A stretch of 9,721 nt of DNA, taken from assembly GCA_003168235.1 (NCBI GenBank), contig PMSZ01000209.1:1-9721 (forward strand), read 5' to 3'. The stretch's first letter is position 1; each line of letters opens with the position of its first letter. The translations under genes were made by a program, and so were the position numbers. Of the stretch, positions 1 to 7,382 are shown one piece after another. Origin of the DNA: Acidobacteriaceae bacterium. Its GTDB lineage: Bacteria > Acidobacteriota > Terriglobia > Terriglobales > Acidobacteriaceae. Under the pieces are notes generated by a model, which ran no database searches, had not been told where the DNA came from, and was given only the letters and a program-made list of their open reading frames with translations.

Positions 1-630
1 GGCGCGCTGCTGATCTTCGACGAGGTCAAGACTGGCGCGAAGCTGTCTTGGGGCGGCGCTTCTGAATACTTCGGCGTGATGCCCGACATGATCTGCCTGG
101 CAAAGTCGATCGGCGGCGGATTTCCGCTAGCCGCTTTTGGAGCGCACAAGAAAGTCATGAATCTTATCGCGGACCATAAGGTGTTCCACGGGGGCACTTA
201 TAATACGAATCCGATTTCGATGGCCGCCGGTCTCGCGACCTTCCGCGAAGTGCTTACTCGTGCCAATTACACGCATATAGAAAAGCTCAGTAACAGGCTG
301 GTGGATGGATATAGGAAGACCATCGCTAAGGCTGGGCTGCAGGGTTACATTGCGAGCGCTGGAGCGAATGGGGCTTTGATGCTGTATCCGAATGAGATTC
401 GTAACTACCGCGACTGGCTGGCGATTGATATCGACCTATGGCGTCATTACTGGTTCGGCATGGTGAACCGCGGCGTGATGTGCCAGCCCTACTGGTGGGA
501 CGAACAGTGGACGATATCGGTGCAGCACAGCGAGGCGGACATCGACCAACATCTGGCGGCATTCGCCGACGTAGCCGACTCGCTCGCCGCCGCACAGCAC
601 GAACGCCTGGGAGCGGTGGCGACGCACTAA
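1..630 (+). CDS. Class III PLP aminotransferase, glutamate-1-semialdehyde aminomutase-like (3' part)
   Basis: The gene enters from the left edge in frame 1 and stops at TAA 628-630, leaving 209 C-terminal residues of a family usually about 430-450 long. The fragment opens inside the PLP site. Asp7 in IFDEVKTG would contact the pyridine nitrogen, Lys35 in LAKSIGGG is the Schiff-base lysine, and HGGTYNTNP (around residue 66) is the phosphate-binding threonine region of the partner subunit. The tail, with NYRDW, GMVNRGV and QPYWWDEQWTISVQHS, is typical of GSA-aminomutase-like enzymes that are not necessarily in haem synthesis. Placed first in a catabolic-looking operon with a permease, a dehydrogenase and two more class III enzymes, it is more likely a substrate aminotransferase/aminomutase than HemL. 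Family assignment is strong; substrate is unknown. Confidence 0.9.
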   Translation, partial: GALLIFDEVKTGAKLSWGGASEYFGVMPDMICLAKSIGGGFPLAAFGAHKKVMNLIADHKVFHGGTYNTNPISMAAGLATFREVLTRANYTHIEKLSNRLVDGYRKTIAKAGLQGYIASAGANGALMLYPNEIRNYRDWLAIDIDLWRHYWFGMVNRGVMCQPYWWDEQWTISVQHSEADIDQHLAAFADVADSLAAAQHERLGAVATH

Positions 631-632
631 CA

Positions 633-677
633 TGCAGTGGATCAGGCTGCAGGGGATCTGGGTGCAGCGGATCATCT
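633..677. repeat. Three tandem degenerate 15-bp repeats
   Basis: Directly after the aminotransferase stop codon, three consecutive 15-nt units start with TGCAG and share TGCAGNGGATC: units at 633-647, 648-662 and 663-677. The last four bases of each unit vary. No fourth convincing unit is seen on either side. The rest of the 120-bp spacer (678-750) holds no clear terminator or promoter; only a weak GGGG stretch at 739-742 could serve as ribosome-binding site for the permease. Confidence 0.7.
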
Positions 678-750
678 CACGGTTGGATGGGTGGAGCTGT
701 GTCAGTTGTTCGAGTGCCAATTAAGCAGTTGACGAGCCGGGGCTCTATTC

Positions 751-2166
751 ATGTCCGATGCTGGCGCTAATCAGCCGCACTTGAAGCGCGTTCTCGGACG
801 CCGCGACCTAGTGCTGCTGTTTGTTGTCGCCGTATTTAATCTGAATGTCGTTCCCAGTATTGCGGCGAATGGCGGCGTGACGGTCTGGCTCTGGATCATC
901 TCCCTGCTTTTGTTTTTCTGGCCGCAGGGCATCGCGGTGATCGAGCTTGCGCACCGCTATCCAGGGGAAGGCGGGGTGTATTTGTGGGCCAAAGAGGTAT
1001 TTGGCGACTTTCACGGATTTCTTTCCGGCTGGTGTTACTGGACGAATAACATGCTGTATGTGCCGACGGTGATGCTGTACTTTGTGGGGGTCTCGGTGTT
1101 TGTTCTTGGGCCGAACCATGCGGCGCTTGCCGATAATAAGTCTTTTGCACTTACGGCATCGCTTGCGCTCCTTACGTTACTGACAGTTCTCAACATTGTC
1201 GGTCTCCGCGTCGGCAAGTGGATCAACAACCTCGGAGCCATCGGGACGTTTATCGCCGCCGCTGTCCTCATCGGCCTGGGCGTGGTGATATGGCTGCGAT
1301 TTGGCACCACTATCACGGCCGCCGACTTCCGAGTGCCCGCCAATCCGCGCTTCGTCCTCAATTCCTTCGGAGTGATCTGCTTCGGCTTGGTCGGCCTTGA
1401 ACTCGCCTCCGTCATGGGGGACGAAATCCAAGATCCCGGCCGCACTCTTCCCGGGGCCGTCGCCTGGGGCGGAGTTCTTTCCGGCGCTCTCTATGTTGGA
1501 GTAACGCTCACGCTTCTCGTCGCGGTCGGGAAGAACGTTAACGTACTTCAGGGCATCGTTCAGGCCGTCAGCCACATGGCGGGGCGCGTCGGCGCGGTCT
1601 GGATCACGGTGCCTTTTGCTCTCATGCTTAGCTTTTCCATTGCCGGCATCGGTTCCGCATGGATGGGCGGCTCGGCGCGCATTCCGTTTGTGGCCGGCCT
1701 CGATTCGTATATGCCTTCATGGCTCGGGAAAGTCCACCCGCGTTATGCGACGCCCTATGCGGCGCTCATCGTTCAGGCCATTGTGTCAGCGCTTCTTGTC
1801 ATTATGAATTTCTTTGGCGCCGGCGTGCAGGAGACATTTCAAAAGCTTCTGTCGCTGGCTGTCGTGCTGCAACTTATCCCATTCGTGTATATGTTTGGGG
1901 CGCTGGTGAGATTCTCCATCGTCGAGGCTGTTCCGCGCGGCCAGTACAGCCGAGTTACGATGTTCCTGGCTGGGTCGAGCGGGCTGCTCACCACGATCCT
2001 CGGCATCGCGCTGGTGTTTTTTCCGGCGCAGCAAATTACTTCGCTGTGGTCCTACGAGATTTGGATGGTTGGCGGCACATTGTTTTTTATCGGCTTGGCC
2101 GCGTTTTTCTTTTTCGTGTACGGGCGGCTGAAACCGCCGCAACTGGAATCGGCGAGTACGATGTAG
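751..2166 (+). CDS. APC-superfamily amino acid/amine permease
   Basis: A 471-residue, strongly hydrophobic protein with about 12 predicted membrane spans, the usual size for amino acid-polyamine-organocation transporters. The N-terminal part carries the APC signature RYPGEGGVYLWAKEVFG (69-85). The middle carries GLELASVMGDEIQDPGRTLPGA-like residues (215-236, with Glu217 and Glu225), matching the conserved G-x-E...E-x-x-x-P-x-R-x-x-P segment. A cytoplasmic RIPF...LGKVHPRYATP loop lies at 310-335. The general look is closest to the glutamate:GABA antiporter/GadC-like and related acidobacterial permeases. It should sit in the inner membrane and import, or exchange, an amino acid or amine for the downstream enzymes. 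ATG 751 gives the short polar N terminus expected for the family; its ribosome-binding site is weak. The actual substrate (ethanolamine, GABA, polyamine, amino acid) cannot be read from sequence. Confidence 0.9.
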   Translation: MSDAGANQPHLKRVLGRRDLVLLFVVAVFNLNVVPSIAANGGVTVWLWIISLLLFFWPQGIAVIELAHRYPGEGGVYLWAKEVFGDFHGFLSGWCYWTNNMLYVPTVMLYFVGVSVFVLGPNHAALADNKSFALTASLALLTLLTVLNIVGLRVGKWINNLGAIGTFIAAAVLIGLGVVIWLRFGTTITAADFRVPANPRFVLNSFGVICFGLVGLELASVMGDEIQDPGRTLPGAVAWGGVLSGALYVGVTLTLLVAVGKNVNVLQGIVQAVSHMAGRVGAVWITVPFALMLSFSIAGIGSAWMGGSARIPFVAGLDSYMPSWLGKVHPRYATPYAALIVQAIVSALLVIMNFFGAGVQETFQKLLSLAVVLQLIPFVYMFGALVRFSIVEAVPRGQYSRVTMFLAGSSGLLTTILGIALVFFPAQQITSLWSYEIWMVGGTLFFIGLAAFFFFVYGRLKPPQLESASTM

Positions 2167-2194
2167 GATGGGCAAGCGCCGGTTGCGTATGACC

Positions 2195-2239
2195 CGACTC
2201 ATTGTAATTCGACTCGTTGTGATTCAACTCATGGAGGAG
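2195..2239. repeat. Degenerate 15-bp tandem repeat ending in the Shine-Dalgarno of the ALDH gene
   Basis: Units CGACTCATTGTAATT (2195-2209) and CGACTCGTTGTGATT (2210-2224) differ at two positions. A third unit, CAACTCATGGAGGAG (2225-2239), keeps the first half but changes in the second half into the purine-rich ribosome-binding sequence. The preceding 15 bases (2180-2194) match the unit at only about half the positions and may be a decayed copy. Confidence 0.75.
2233..2239 (+). promoter_or_regulatory. Strong Shine-Dalgarno for the aldehyde dehydrogenase
   Basis: GGAGGAG lies just upstream of ATG 2242 and is the best ribosome-binding site in the + strand operon. It fixes the start of the dehydrogenase. 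An out-of-frame ATG at 2231 overlaps it but opens only a short reading frame. Confidence 0.75.
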
Positions 2240-2241
2240 TT

Positions 2242-3723
2242 ATGGCTGGCGGAGTTACGACGGACGTAAAGGCTTACTCAATGTTCATTGACGGCGAGTG
2301 GGTCGCGAGTAATTCGGCCAAGACGTTCCCCGTGTACGATCCTTCAACCGAAGAGGTGATTGCGCAGGTTCCGGAAGCGAATGCGGAAGATGTGAACCGA
2401 GCGGTTGCCGCTGCCAAGGCGGCATTTGAGGATGGTCCATGGGCAACGACCACGGCACAGGAGCGCGGGCGCGTTCTTTTTCGACTGGCAGAGAAGGTGC
2501 GGCAGAACTTGCCGATGCTGGCTGAACTGGAATGTCGTAACTCGGGCAAGCCAATTGTCGAGGCCGAGTTTGATATCACCGATGTCGCCACTTGCTTCGA
2601 ATACTATGGCGGCTTGGCGACGAAAATACTAGGGTACGTCAATCCCGTTCCCGACAACGCTATGAGCCTTTCGCTGAAAGAAGCGATGGGCGTGGCGGGG
2701 CAGATCATCCCGTGGAATTATCCGCTGCTGATGGCGGCGTGGAAACTGGCTACGGCGCTGGCTGCCGGGTGCACCTGCGTGCTCAAGCCGGCGGAGCAAA
2801 CACCGCTCACGGCGCTGGAACTTGCGAGGTGGTTCGGCGAAGTTGGTTTGCCCAAGGGCGTGGTGAACGTGATCACCGGATTTGGTGAGAGCTGCGGATC
2901 GCCGCTCGTCAGGCATCCGGACGTGAATAAGATTGCATTTACCGGATCGGCAGCGGTGGGCAAGATCATTGTGAAAGAAGCGGCCGACACGGTGAAGCGC
3001 GTGACGCTCGAGCTGGGAGGCAAGTCTCCGAATATCTTTTTTGCCGATGCCGACTTCGAAGCCGCAATCGATGGAGCGCTGTTCGGCGTGTTTATTAACC
3101 AGGGGGAAGTGTGCTCGGCGGGCAGCCGCATTCTGGTACAAAAGTCGATCTACAAAAAGTTTGTAGAGGCCATGGCGGAGAAGGCGAAGAAGATCAAACT
3201 TGGTCCGCCAATGGAGCGCGATACCAAGATGGGTGCACTGGTTTCGAAGGAGCAGTACGAACGCGTCTGTTCGTATCTAGAGATCGGCAAGAAAGAAGCC
3301 AAAGTAGCCTCGGGGGGCTGGCGCTCCGACAAATTCGCGAAGGGCTACTATGTGCAGCCCACGATTTTTTATGATGTGGATAACAATGCCCGCATTGCTC
3401 GTGAAGAAGTGTTTGGGCCGGTTGCGGCGGTGATTCCGTTCGAGGATGAGAAAGACGCACTGAAGATCGCAAACGACACACCTTACGGATTAGCTGCTGC
3501 GGTGTGGACACGCGATATTTTCAAGGCCATGCGCGCCGTGAAGGCTCTACGGGCGGGCGTTGTATGGGTGAACCATATGCAGCCAACCTATGTGGAAGCG
3601 CCCTGGGGTGGTTACAAACAATCGGGGTTTGGCCGCGAGCTGGGGCCGTGGGGTATAGAGGAATATCTTGAGACCAAGCAGGTGTATATCAACTTGAACG
3701 AATCGCCAATTGGCTGGTACTAA
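2242..3723 (+). CDS. NAD(P)-dependent aldehyde dehydrogenase (betaine/amino-aldehyde dehydrogenase-like)
   Basis: A full-length 493-residue ALDH-superfamily enzyme that oxidises an aldehyde to the acid with NAD(P)+. All key residues are visible: Asn159 in IIPWNYP, Lys182 in VLKPAEQTP (cofactor binding), the FTGSAAVGK nucleotide turn at 233-241, general base Glu257 in LELGGKSP, nucleophile Cys291 in NQGEVCSAGSR, and EEVFGPV at 388-394. The CSAGSR context and overall length fit the family 8/9 group (betaine aldehyde, 4-aminobutyraldehyde, 4-trimethylaminobutyraldehyde dehydrogenases; BetB/PatD-like). It is not an acylating EutE-type enzyme, so the expected product is a free acid. In this operon it could oxidise amino-aldehydes that feed the next aminotransferase, or acetaldehyde from the convergent ethanolamine ammonia-lyase. 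Catalytic class is secure; substrate is inferred. Confidence 0.93.
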   Translation: MAGGVTTDVKAYSMFIDGEWVASNSAKTFPVYDPSTEEVIAQVPEANAEDVNRAVAAAKAAFEDGPWATTTAQERGRVLFRLAEKVRQNLPMLAELECRNSGKPIVEAEFDITDVATCFEYYGGLATKILGYVNPVPDNAMSLSLKEAMGVAGQIIPWNYPLLMAAWKLATALAAGCTCVLKPAEQTPLTALELARWFGEVGLPKGVVNVITGFGESCGSPLVRHPDVNKIAFTGSAAVGKIIVKEAADTVKRVTLELGGKSPNIFFADADFEAAIDGALFGVFINQGEVCSAGSRILVQKSIYKKFVEAMAEKAKKIKLGPPMERDTKMGALVSKEQYERVCSYLEIGKKEAKVASGGWRSDKFAKGYYVQPTIFYDVDNNARIAREEVFGPVAAVIPFEDEKDALKIANDTPYGLAAAVWTRDIFKAMRAVKALRAGVVWVNHMQPTYVEAPWGGYKQSGFGRELGPWGIEEYLETKQVYINLNESPIGWY

Positions 3724-3724
3724 C

Positions 3725-3787
3725 ACTGGCTAACTAACTCTGGCCAACTTATAACTGCAGAGTAACAACTGAGAGCTGAGAACTGAG
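3725..3787. repeat. Degenerate heptamer tandem array filling the ALDH-gabT spacer
   Basis: From 3725 to 3787 the spacer divides into nine 7-nt blocks. The last three (3767-3787) are AACTGAG, AGCTGAG, AACTGAG. AACT also recurs in phase at 3732, 3746 and 3753, and CTGGC(T/C)AACT repeats with a 14-nt period at 3726 and 3740. The array ends two bases before the next start codon, so the GAG of its last unit is the only candidate Shine-Dalgarno-like element there. Confidence 0.75.
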
Positions 3788-3789
3788 TC

Positions 3790-5169
3790 ATGGCTACGAT
3801 TCAACTTCGCACTGCTATTCCGGGTCCGCGCTCGCAGGCGCTGATGAAGCGCCGTAATGCTGCGGTGGTGCGCGGGGCCTATCATGCCACTCCGGTGTTT
3901 GTTGCCAAGGCGGAAGGGGCGGTTATCGAAGATGTTGATGGCAACCAGTTGATCGATTTGGCTGGGGGCATCGGCTGCCTGAATACCGGACATCGGGCGC
4001 CGGCTGTGATCGAGGCGATTCGCGGTCAACTTGATCGTTTTTTGCATACCAGCTTCAACGTGTTGCCTTACGAGAGCTATATCGCGGTTTGCGAAAGGCT
4101 GAATGCGCTGGCACCGGGCAAAGGCTCAAAGAAAACTCTGCTGGTTAACAGCGGAGCGGAAGCGGTGGAGAATGCAATCAAGATTGCGCGTTCTTATACG
4201 AAGCGGCAGGCGATCATCAGTTTTGAAGACGCGTTTCACGGGCGTACTTACATGGCGATGGCCGCGACCAGTAAGACGCATCCTTATAAGGCTGGTTTCG
4301 AGCCTTTTCCCGGCGAAGTGTACCGCATTCCGTATGCATATTGTTTCCGGTGTTCGTATTCGCTGACGTATCCGACGTGCGAAGTGCATTGCGCGCGGCA
4401 TCTCGAGGACACGTTCAAGCGAACGGTAGCGGCGGAGTCAGTGGCAGCGGTGATTGTCGAGCCGATACTCGGAGAAGGAGGGTTTGTTACTCCTCCGGCA
4501 GAGTTTTATCCGACGCTGGCTGAGATTTGCCGCAAGCATCGCATTTTGCTGATCGCCGATGAAGTGCAGAGTGGCTTTGCACGCACGGGCGCGATGTTTG
4601 CGTGCGAGCGCCTGGGACTGGAGCCCGACTTAGTCGTCATGGCCAAGTCGCTCGGCGGAGGCTTGCCTCTGGCGGCGGTCACGGGGCGAGCGGAAATTAT
4701 GGATGTCCCGGGCGCTGGCCAGTTAGGGGGGACGTTCGGAGGAAATCCTGCGGCGTGCGAAGCGGCGCTGGCGGTGCTCGATATCATCGAGAAAGAAAAT
4801 CTTTGTGCCCGCGCCGACGCGCTGGGGGAACGGTTCCGGAAGCGTGCGGCGAAGTGGATGGCGGAGTGGGAACTGGTGGGCGATGTTCGCGGGCTTGGCG
4901 CCATGCAGGCGCTCGAGTTGGTGCGTTCGAGAACAACTCGCGAGCCGGCAGACGAAGAAACGCAGCGAGTATCACAATACTGTTACGAGCATGGGCTAGT
5001 GACGATTACTGCCGGATCGTATGGCAACGTGATCAGGCTGCTGATGCCGCTCGTCATCTCCGACGCGCAAATGGACGAGGCGCTGGATGTGCTGGAGGCT
5101 GCGCTGGCGCACGCGGCAAAGGCGCTCACTGCAAAACAGGCGGGTGCATTGGCTGCCCAACTATTATAA
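3790..5169 (+). CDS. gabT: Class III PLP aminotransferase, 4-aminobutyrate aminotransferase-like
   Basis: A complete 459-residue fold-type I omega-aminotransferase, slightly longer than E. coli GabT. It should move the terminal amino group of GABA or a similar omega-amino acid to 2-oxoglutarate or pyruvate. Visible landmarks are NSGAEAVENA (120-129, phosphate loop), FHGRT with His150, Glu224 in VEPILGEGGF, Asp257 in IADEVQSGFARTG, Schiff-base Lys286 in MAKSLGGGLP, and GGTFGGNP with Thr315. Between the PLP motifs lies a four-cysteine segment (Cys185, Cys188, Cys197, Cys201; pattern C-x2-C-x8-C-x3-C) that E. coli GabT lacks but some archaeal and bacterial relatives carry. ATG 3790 gives the usual N-terminal extension; its ribosome-binding site is weak. 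It follows the dehydrogenase by 66 bp, suiting an amino-aldehyde to omega-amino acid to semialdehyde route. The substrate could also be beta-alanine, 5-aminovalerate or an amine. Confidence 0.85.
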   Translation: MATIQLRTAIPGPRSQALMKRRNAAVVRGAYHATPVFVAKAEGAVIEDVDGNQLIDLAGGIGCLNTGHRAPAVIEAIRGQLDRFLHTSFNVLPYESYIAVCERLNALAPGKGSKKTLLVNSGAEAVENAIKIARSYTKRQAIISFEDAFHGRTYMAMAATSKTHPYKAGFEPFPGEVYRIPYAYCFRCSYSLTYPTCEVHCARHLEDTFKRTVAAESVAAVIVEPILGEGGFVTPPAEFYPTLAEICRKHRILLIADEVQSGFARTGAMFACERLGLEPDLVVMAKSLGGGLPLAAVTGRAEIMDVPGAGQLGGTFGGNPAACEAALAVLDIIEKENLCARADALGERFRKRAAKWMAEWELVGDVRGLGAMQALELVRSRTTREPADEETQRVSQYCYEHGLVTITAGSYGNVIRLLMPLVISDAQMDEALDVLEAALAHAAKALTAKQAGALAAQLL

Positions 5170-5238
5170 AAAAGGGACTGGGTCGAGTTATGCCTGTGTA
5201 TCGTCCGTGTTAGTGTCGAGTGAGGGTTGGAAGATATT

Positions 5239-6576
5239 ATGACTACTGTTACTGCGGTTCCTGCGATGACGGGCCAAGAGATTGTCGATCTGGCAAAGAA
5301 GCACACGCTGTATGAGTGGTCAGCGCAATCGAAGATCGATCCTATTCCGGTGGCGCGAGCCAAGGGCATTTACTTCTGGACGCCGGAGGGAAAGCGCTTT
5401 ATCGATTTCAACAGCCAGTTGATGTCGGTGAATATCGGACATGGCGACGAGCGGGTGATTCAGGCCATCGCCGAGCAGGCCTCGCAGCTTGCGTATGCCA
5501 ATCCTTTTATGGCGACGGAAGTGAGGGCGCGGCTGGGGGCGAAGCTGGCGGAGATCACGCCGGGCGATATTGACACATTCTTTTTTACGAACGGCGGCGC
5601 GGAAGCGAATGAAAATGCGATCAAGATTGCGCGGTTCTTCACAGGGCGGCACAAGATCGTTGCGCGGTATCGGTCGTATCACGGAGCTACGGCGGGGGCC
5701 ATCAGTCTGACTGGTGATCCGCGGCGGTGGGCGGTTGAGCCGGGATTGCCGGGCGTGGTGCGGGTGCTCGATCCTTACCATGGCATTAAACGCGGATGGG
5801 AGTCGGCGGAGAGTTCTCTGGCCATGATTGAGGAGACGATTCAACTGGAGGGTCCGCAGACGATTGCCGCTTTTATTCTAGAGCCGGTGACGGGGACGAA
5901 TGGGATTCTGGTGCCTCCGGATGGATATCTGGAAGGGGTACGGAAACTGTGCGACAAGTATGGAATTCTGATGATTGCCGATGAAGTGATGTCGGGGTTT
6001 GGGCGGACGGGCGCGTGGTTTGCGGTTGACCACTGGAATGTCGTCCCAGACCTGTTGTGCATGGCGAAGGGACTTACTTCCAGTTATCTTCCGCTGGGCG
6101 CGGTGGGCATGAGGCAACATATCGCGCGGTACTTTGACGAGAAAGTGTTTTATGGAGGACTTACTTATAACAGTCATCCGATGGGATGCGCTACGGCGCT
6201 CGCGACGATAAGAGTGTATGAAGAAGACAATCTGATCGAGAATTCGCGCACGATGGGCGCGATCATGAAGTCGTTGGGCGCGGAGTTGCAGGCGAAACAC
6301 CGCTCGGTGGGCGCGGTGCGGTCGATTGGGCTGTTTGGGATTGTGGAGTTGATCCGGAACCGTAGGACGCGCGAGCCGATGGCGCCGTTCAATGGAACAT
6401 CGGAGGAGATGGCTGCGCTGGGCAAGTTCTTCCGCGAGAACGGGCTCTACACACTGGTTCGGTGGAATACTTTTTTTACCAATCCTCCATTGTGCATCAA
6501 TGAGCAGCAGATGCGGGAGGCGTTTGCGATTATCGACAAGGGGCTGGAGATTACGGACCGGGCGGTGAAGGACTAG
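5239..6576 (+). CDS. Class III PLP aminotransferase, taurine/beta-alanine:pyruvate aminotransferase-like
   Basis: A complete omega-aminotransferase of 445 residues from ATG 5239. That start is preceded by GGAAG (5229-5233) at five-base spacing and is preferred over an in-frame TTG at 5227. Motifs: NGGAEANENAIK (118-129), RSYHGAT with His148, Glu215 in LEPVTGTNG, Asp248 in IADEVMSGFGRTG, Schiff-base Lys277 in MAKGLTSSYLPLGAV, and YGGLTYNSHP (305-314) for the second phosphate contact. KGLTSSYLPLGAV and the early FNSQLMSVNIGHG are typical of the taurine-pyruvate and beta-alanine/omega-amine transaminase subgroup rather than of GabT, so it is not a recent duplicate of its upstream neighbour. It ends the + strand operon and shares its stop with convergent eutC. 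Class III assignment is firm; donor amine is inferred. Confidence 0.88.
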   Translation: MTTVTAVPAMTGQEIVDLAKKHTLYEWSAQSKIDPIPVARAKGIYFWTPEGKRFIDFNSQLMSVNIGHGDERVIQAIAEQASQLAYANPFMATEVRARLGAKLAEITPGDIDTFFFTNGGAEANENAIKIARFFTGRHKIVARYRSYHGATAGAISLTGDPRRWAVEPGLPGVVRVLDPYHGIKRGWESAESSLAMIEETIQLEGPQTIAAFILEPVTGTNGILVPPDGYLEGVRKLCDKYGILMIADEVMSGFGRTGAWFAVDHWNVVPDLLCMAKGLTSSYLPLGAVGMRQHIARYFDEKVFYGGLTYNSHPMGCATALATIRVYEEDNLIENSRTMGAIMKSLGAELQAKHRSVGAVRSIGLFGIVELIRNRRTREPMAPFNGTSEEMAALGKFFRENGLYTLVRWNTFFTNPPLCINEQQMREAFAIIDKGLEITDRAVKD

Positions 6577-7382
6577 GACTGCCGATCGATCTCATGTTGG
6601 GCGACTGCTGGAAATTCCTCCCGGAGTTGGTAACCGCTGGTACGAGCCTTCATCATCGACGCCGCGAGGTTCAGGATGCGGTTCGCCGCGTGTTCTATGC
6701 TTACGCCGCGAGCGTGAATGTTTGAGATCAGGTTGCGATTCGCGTCGGTGTCCGCTGCCTTCGGGCGGTAGGCCATGTATGCGGAGAGGCTTTCGGCAGT
6801 GGCCAAGCCGGGGCGTTCGCCAATTAATAGAACGGCAACTCGGGGCTCCAGTAACTCGCCAATCTCGTTGAGAATGCCGACCCGGCAGTAACGAATCACG
6901 AATACCTCGCCGGAACTCCAGCCGCGATTCTTTGCTCCTTTCGATAAGAGCGGTAACAGGTGTGGGACCTGGGCAGTTATAGCACTGACTGACAGGCCGT
7001 CACCGATTACTACGTGCAAGTCCCGTTTCGCGAGGCAACGTTTCCTGATCTCTGCATTGGATTCGACATTGAAATGACGGCCAAGATCGGGGCGGAGAAG
7101 ATATTCATTTTTGTTTCTCGCCTGAGATGCGGTTTCAAACAGATTCCACTTTTGCGCGAAATCGTCGTTGGGATTGGTGAAGAGATCCAGTTCCGCACGC
7201 ACGGCGTCGCGAGCGGCGGCATGTGCCGCGCGCAATTCCAGTTGAGTTTGTGTTCGATATGCGGCTCCGCTCCGACCTGCCAACAAGCGCGCCGGAGTTT
7301 GCGCGCGTGCTTTCCTTACGATTTCGGACAGGTCGTATGGCTGGGCGAGTTTGTCTTCTTGCTTGTCGTTTTCGGCAGCCAT
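6573..7382 (-). CDS. eutC: Ethanolamine ammonia-lyase small (light) subunit EutC
   Basis: A 269-residue protein matching EutC, which with EutB forms the adenosylcobalamin enzyme that converts ethanolamine to acetaldehyde and ammonia. Recognisable stretches are LRPDLGR (96-102), VVIGDGLSVSA (124-134), YCRVGILNEIGELL (165-178), the hallmark LLIGERPGLATAESLSAY (185-202), and RNLISNIHARG (216-226). These are cobalamin- and subunit-interface elements of the family. E. coli EutC is 295 residues. Here the polar stretch before the conserved core is shorter and does not resemble the N-terminal targeting helix reported for enterobacterial Eut microcompartments. Translation starts immediately after the eutB stop (TGA then ATG). 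A good Shine-Dalgarno, GGAGAGGA at 7398-7391, lies inside eutB, so the subunits are co-translated. The 3' end overlaps the convergent aminotransferase by four bases. Confidence 0.95.
   Translation of the reverse strand: MAAENDKQEDKLAQPYDLSEIVRKARAQTPARLLAGRSGAAYRTQTQLELRAAHAAARDAVRAELDLFTNPNDDFAQKWNLFETASQARNKNEYLLRPDLGRHFNVESNAEIRKRCLAKRDLHVVIGDGLSVSAITAQVPHLLPLLSKGAKNRGWSSGEVFVIRYCRVGILNEIGELLEPRVAVLLIGERPGLATAESLSAYMAYRPKAADTDANRNLISNIHARGVSIEHAANRILNLAASMMKARTSGYQLREEFPAVAQHEIDRQS

Noticed and set aside
5182..5223. Direct repeat GTCGAGTTA / GTCGAGTGA 33 bases apart in the spacer before the third aminotransferase
   Set aside because: Only two short copies with no periodic filling; could be chance, unlike the three tandem arrays.
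5227..5238. TTG as an alternative start of the third aminotransferase
   Set aside because: ATG 5239 has a GGAAG at good spacing and gives a normal family N terminus; the TTG has no properly spaced ribosome-binding site.
6796..6810. A CAGTGGC stretch resembling the complement of a cobalamin-riboswitch B12 box
   Set aside because: It lies inside the eutC coding sequence without the surrounding riboswitch structure, and none was found upstream of eutB.
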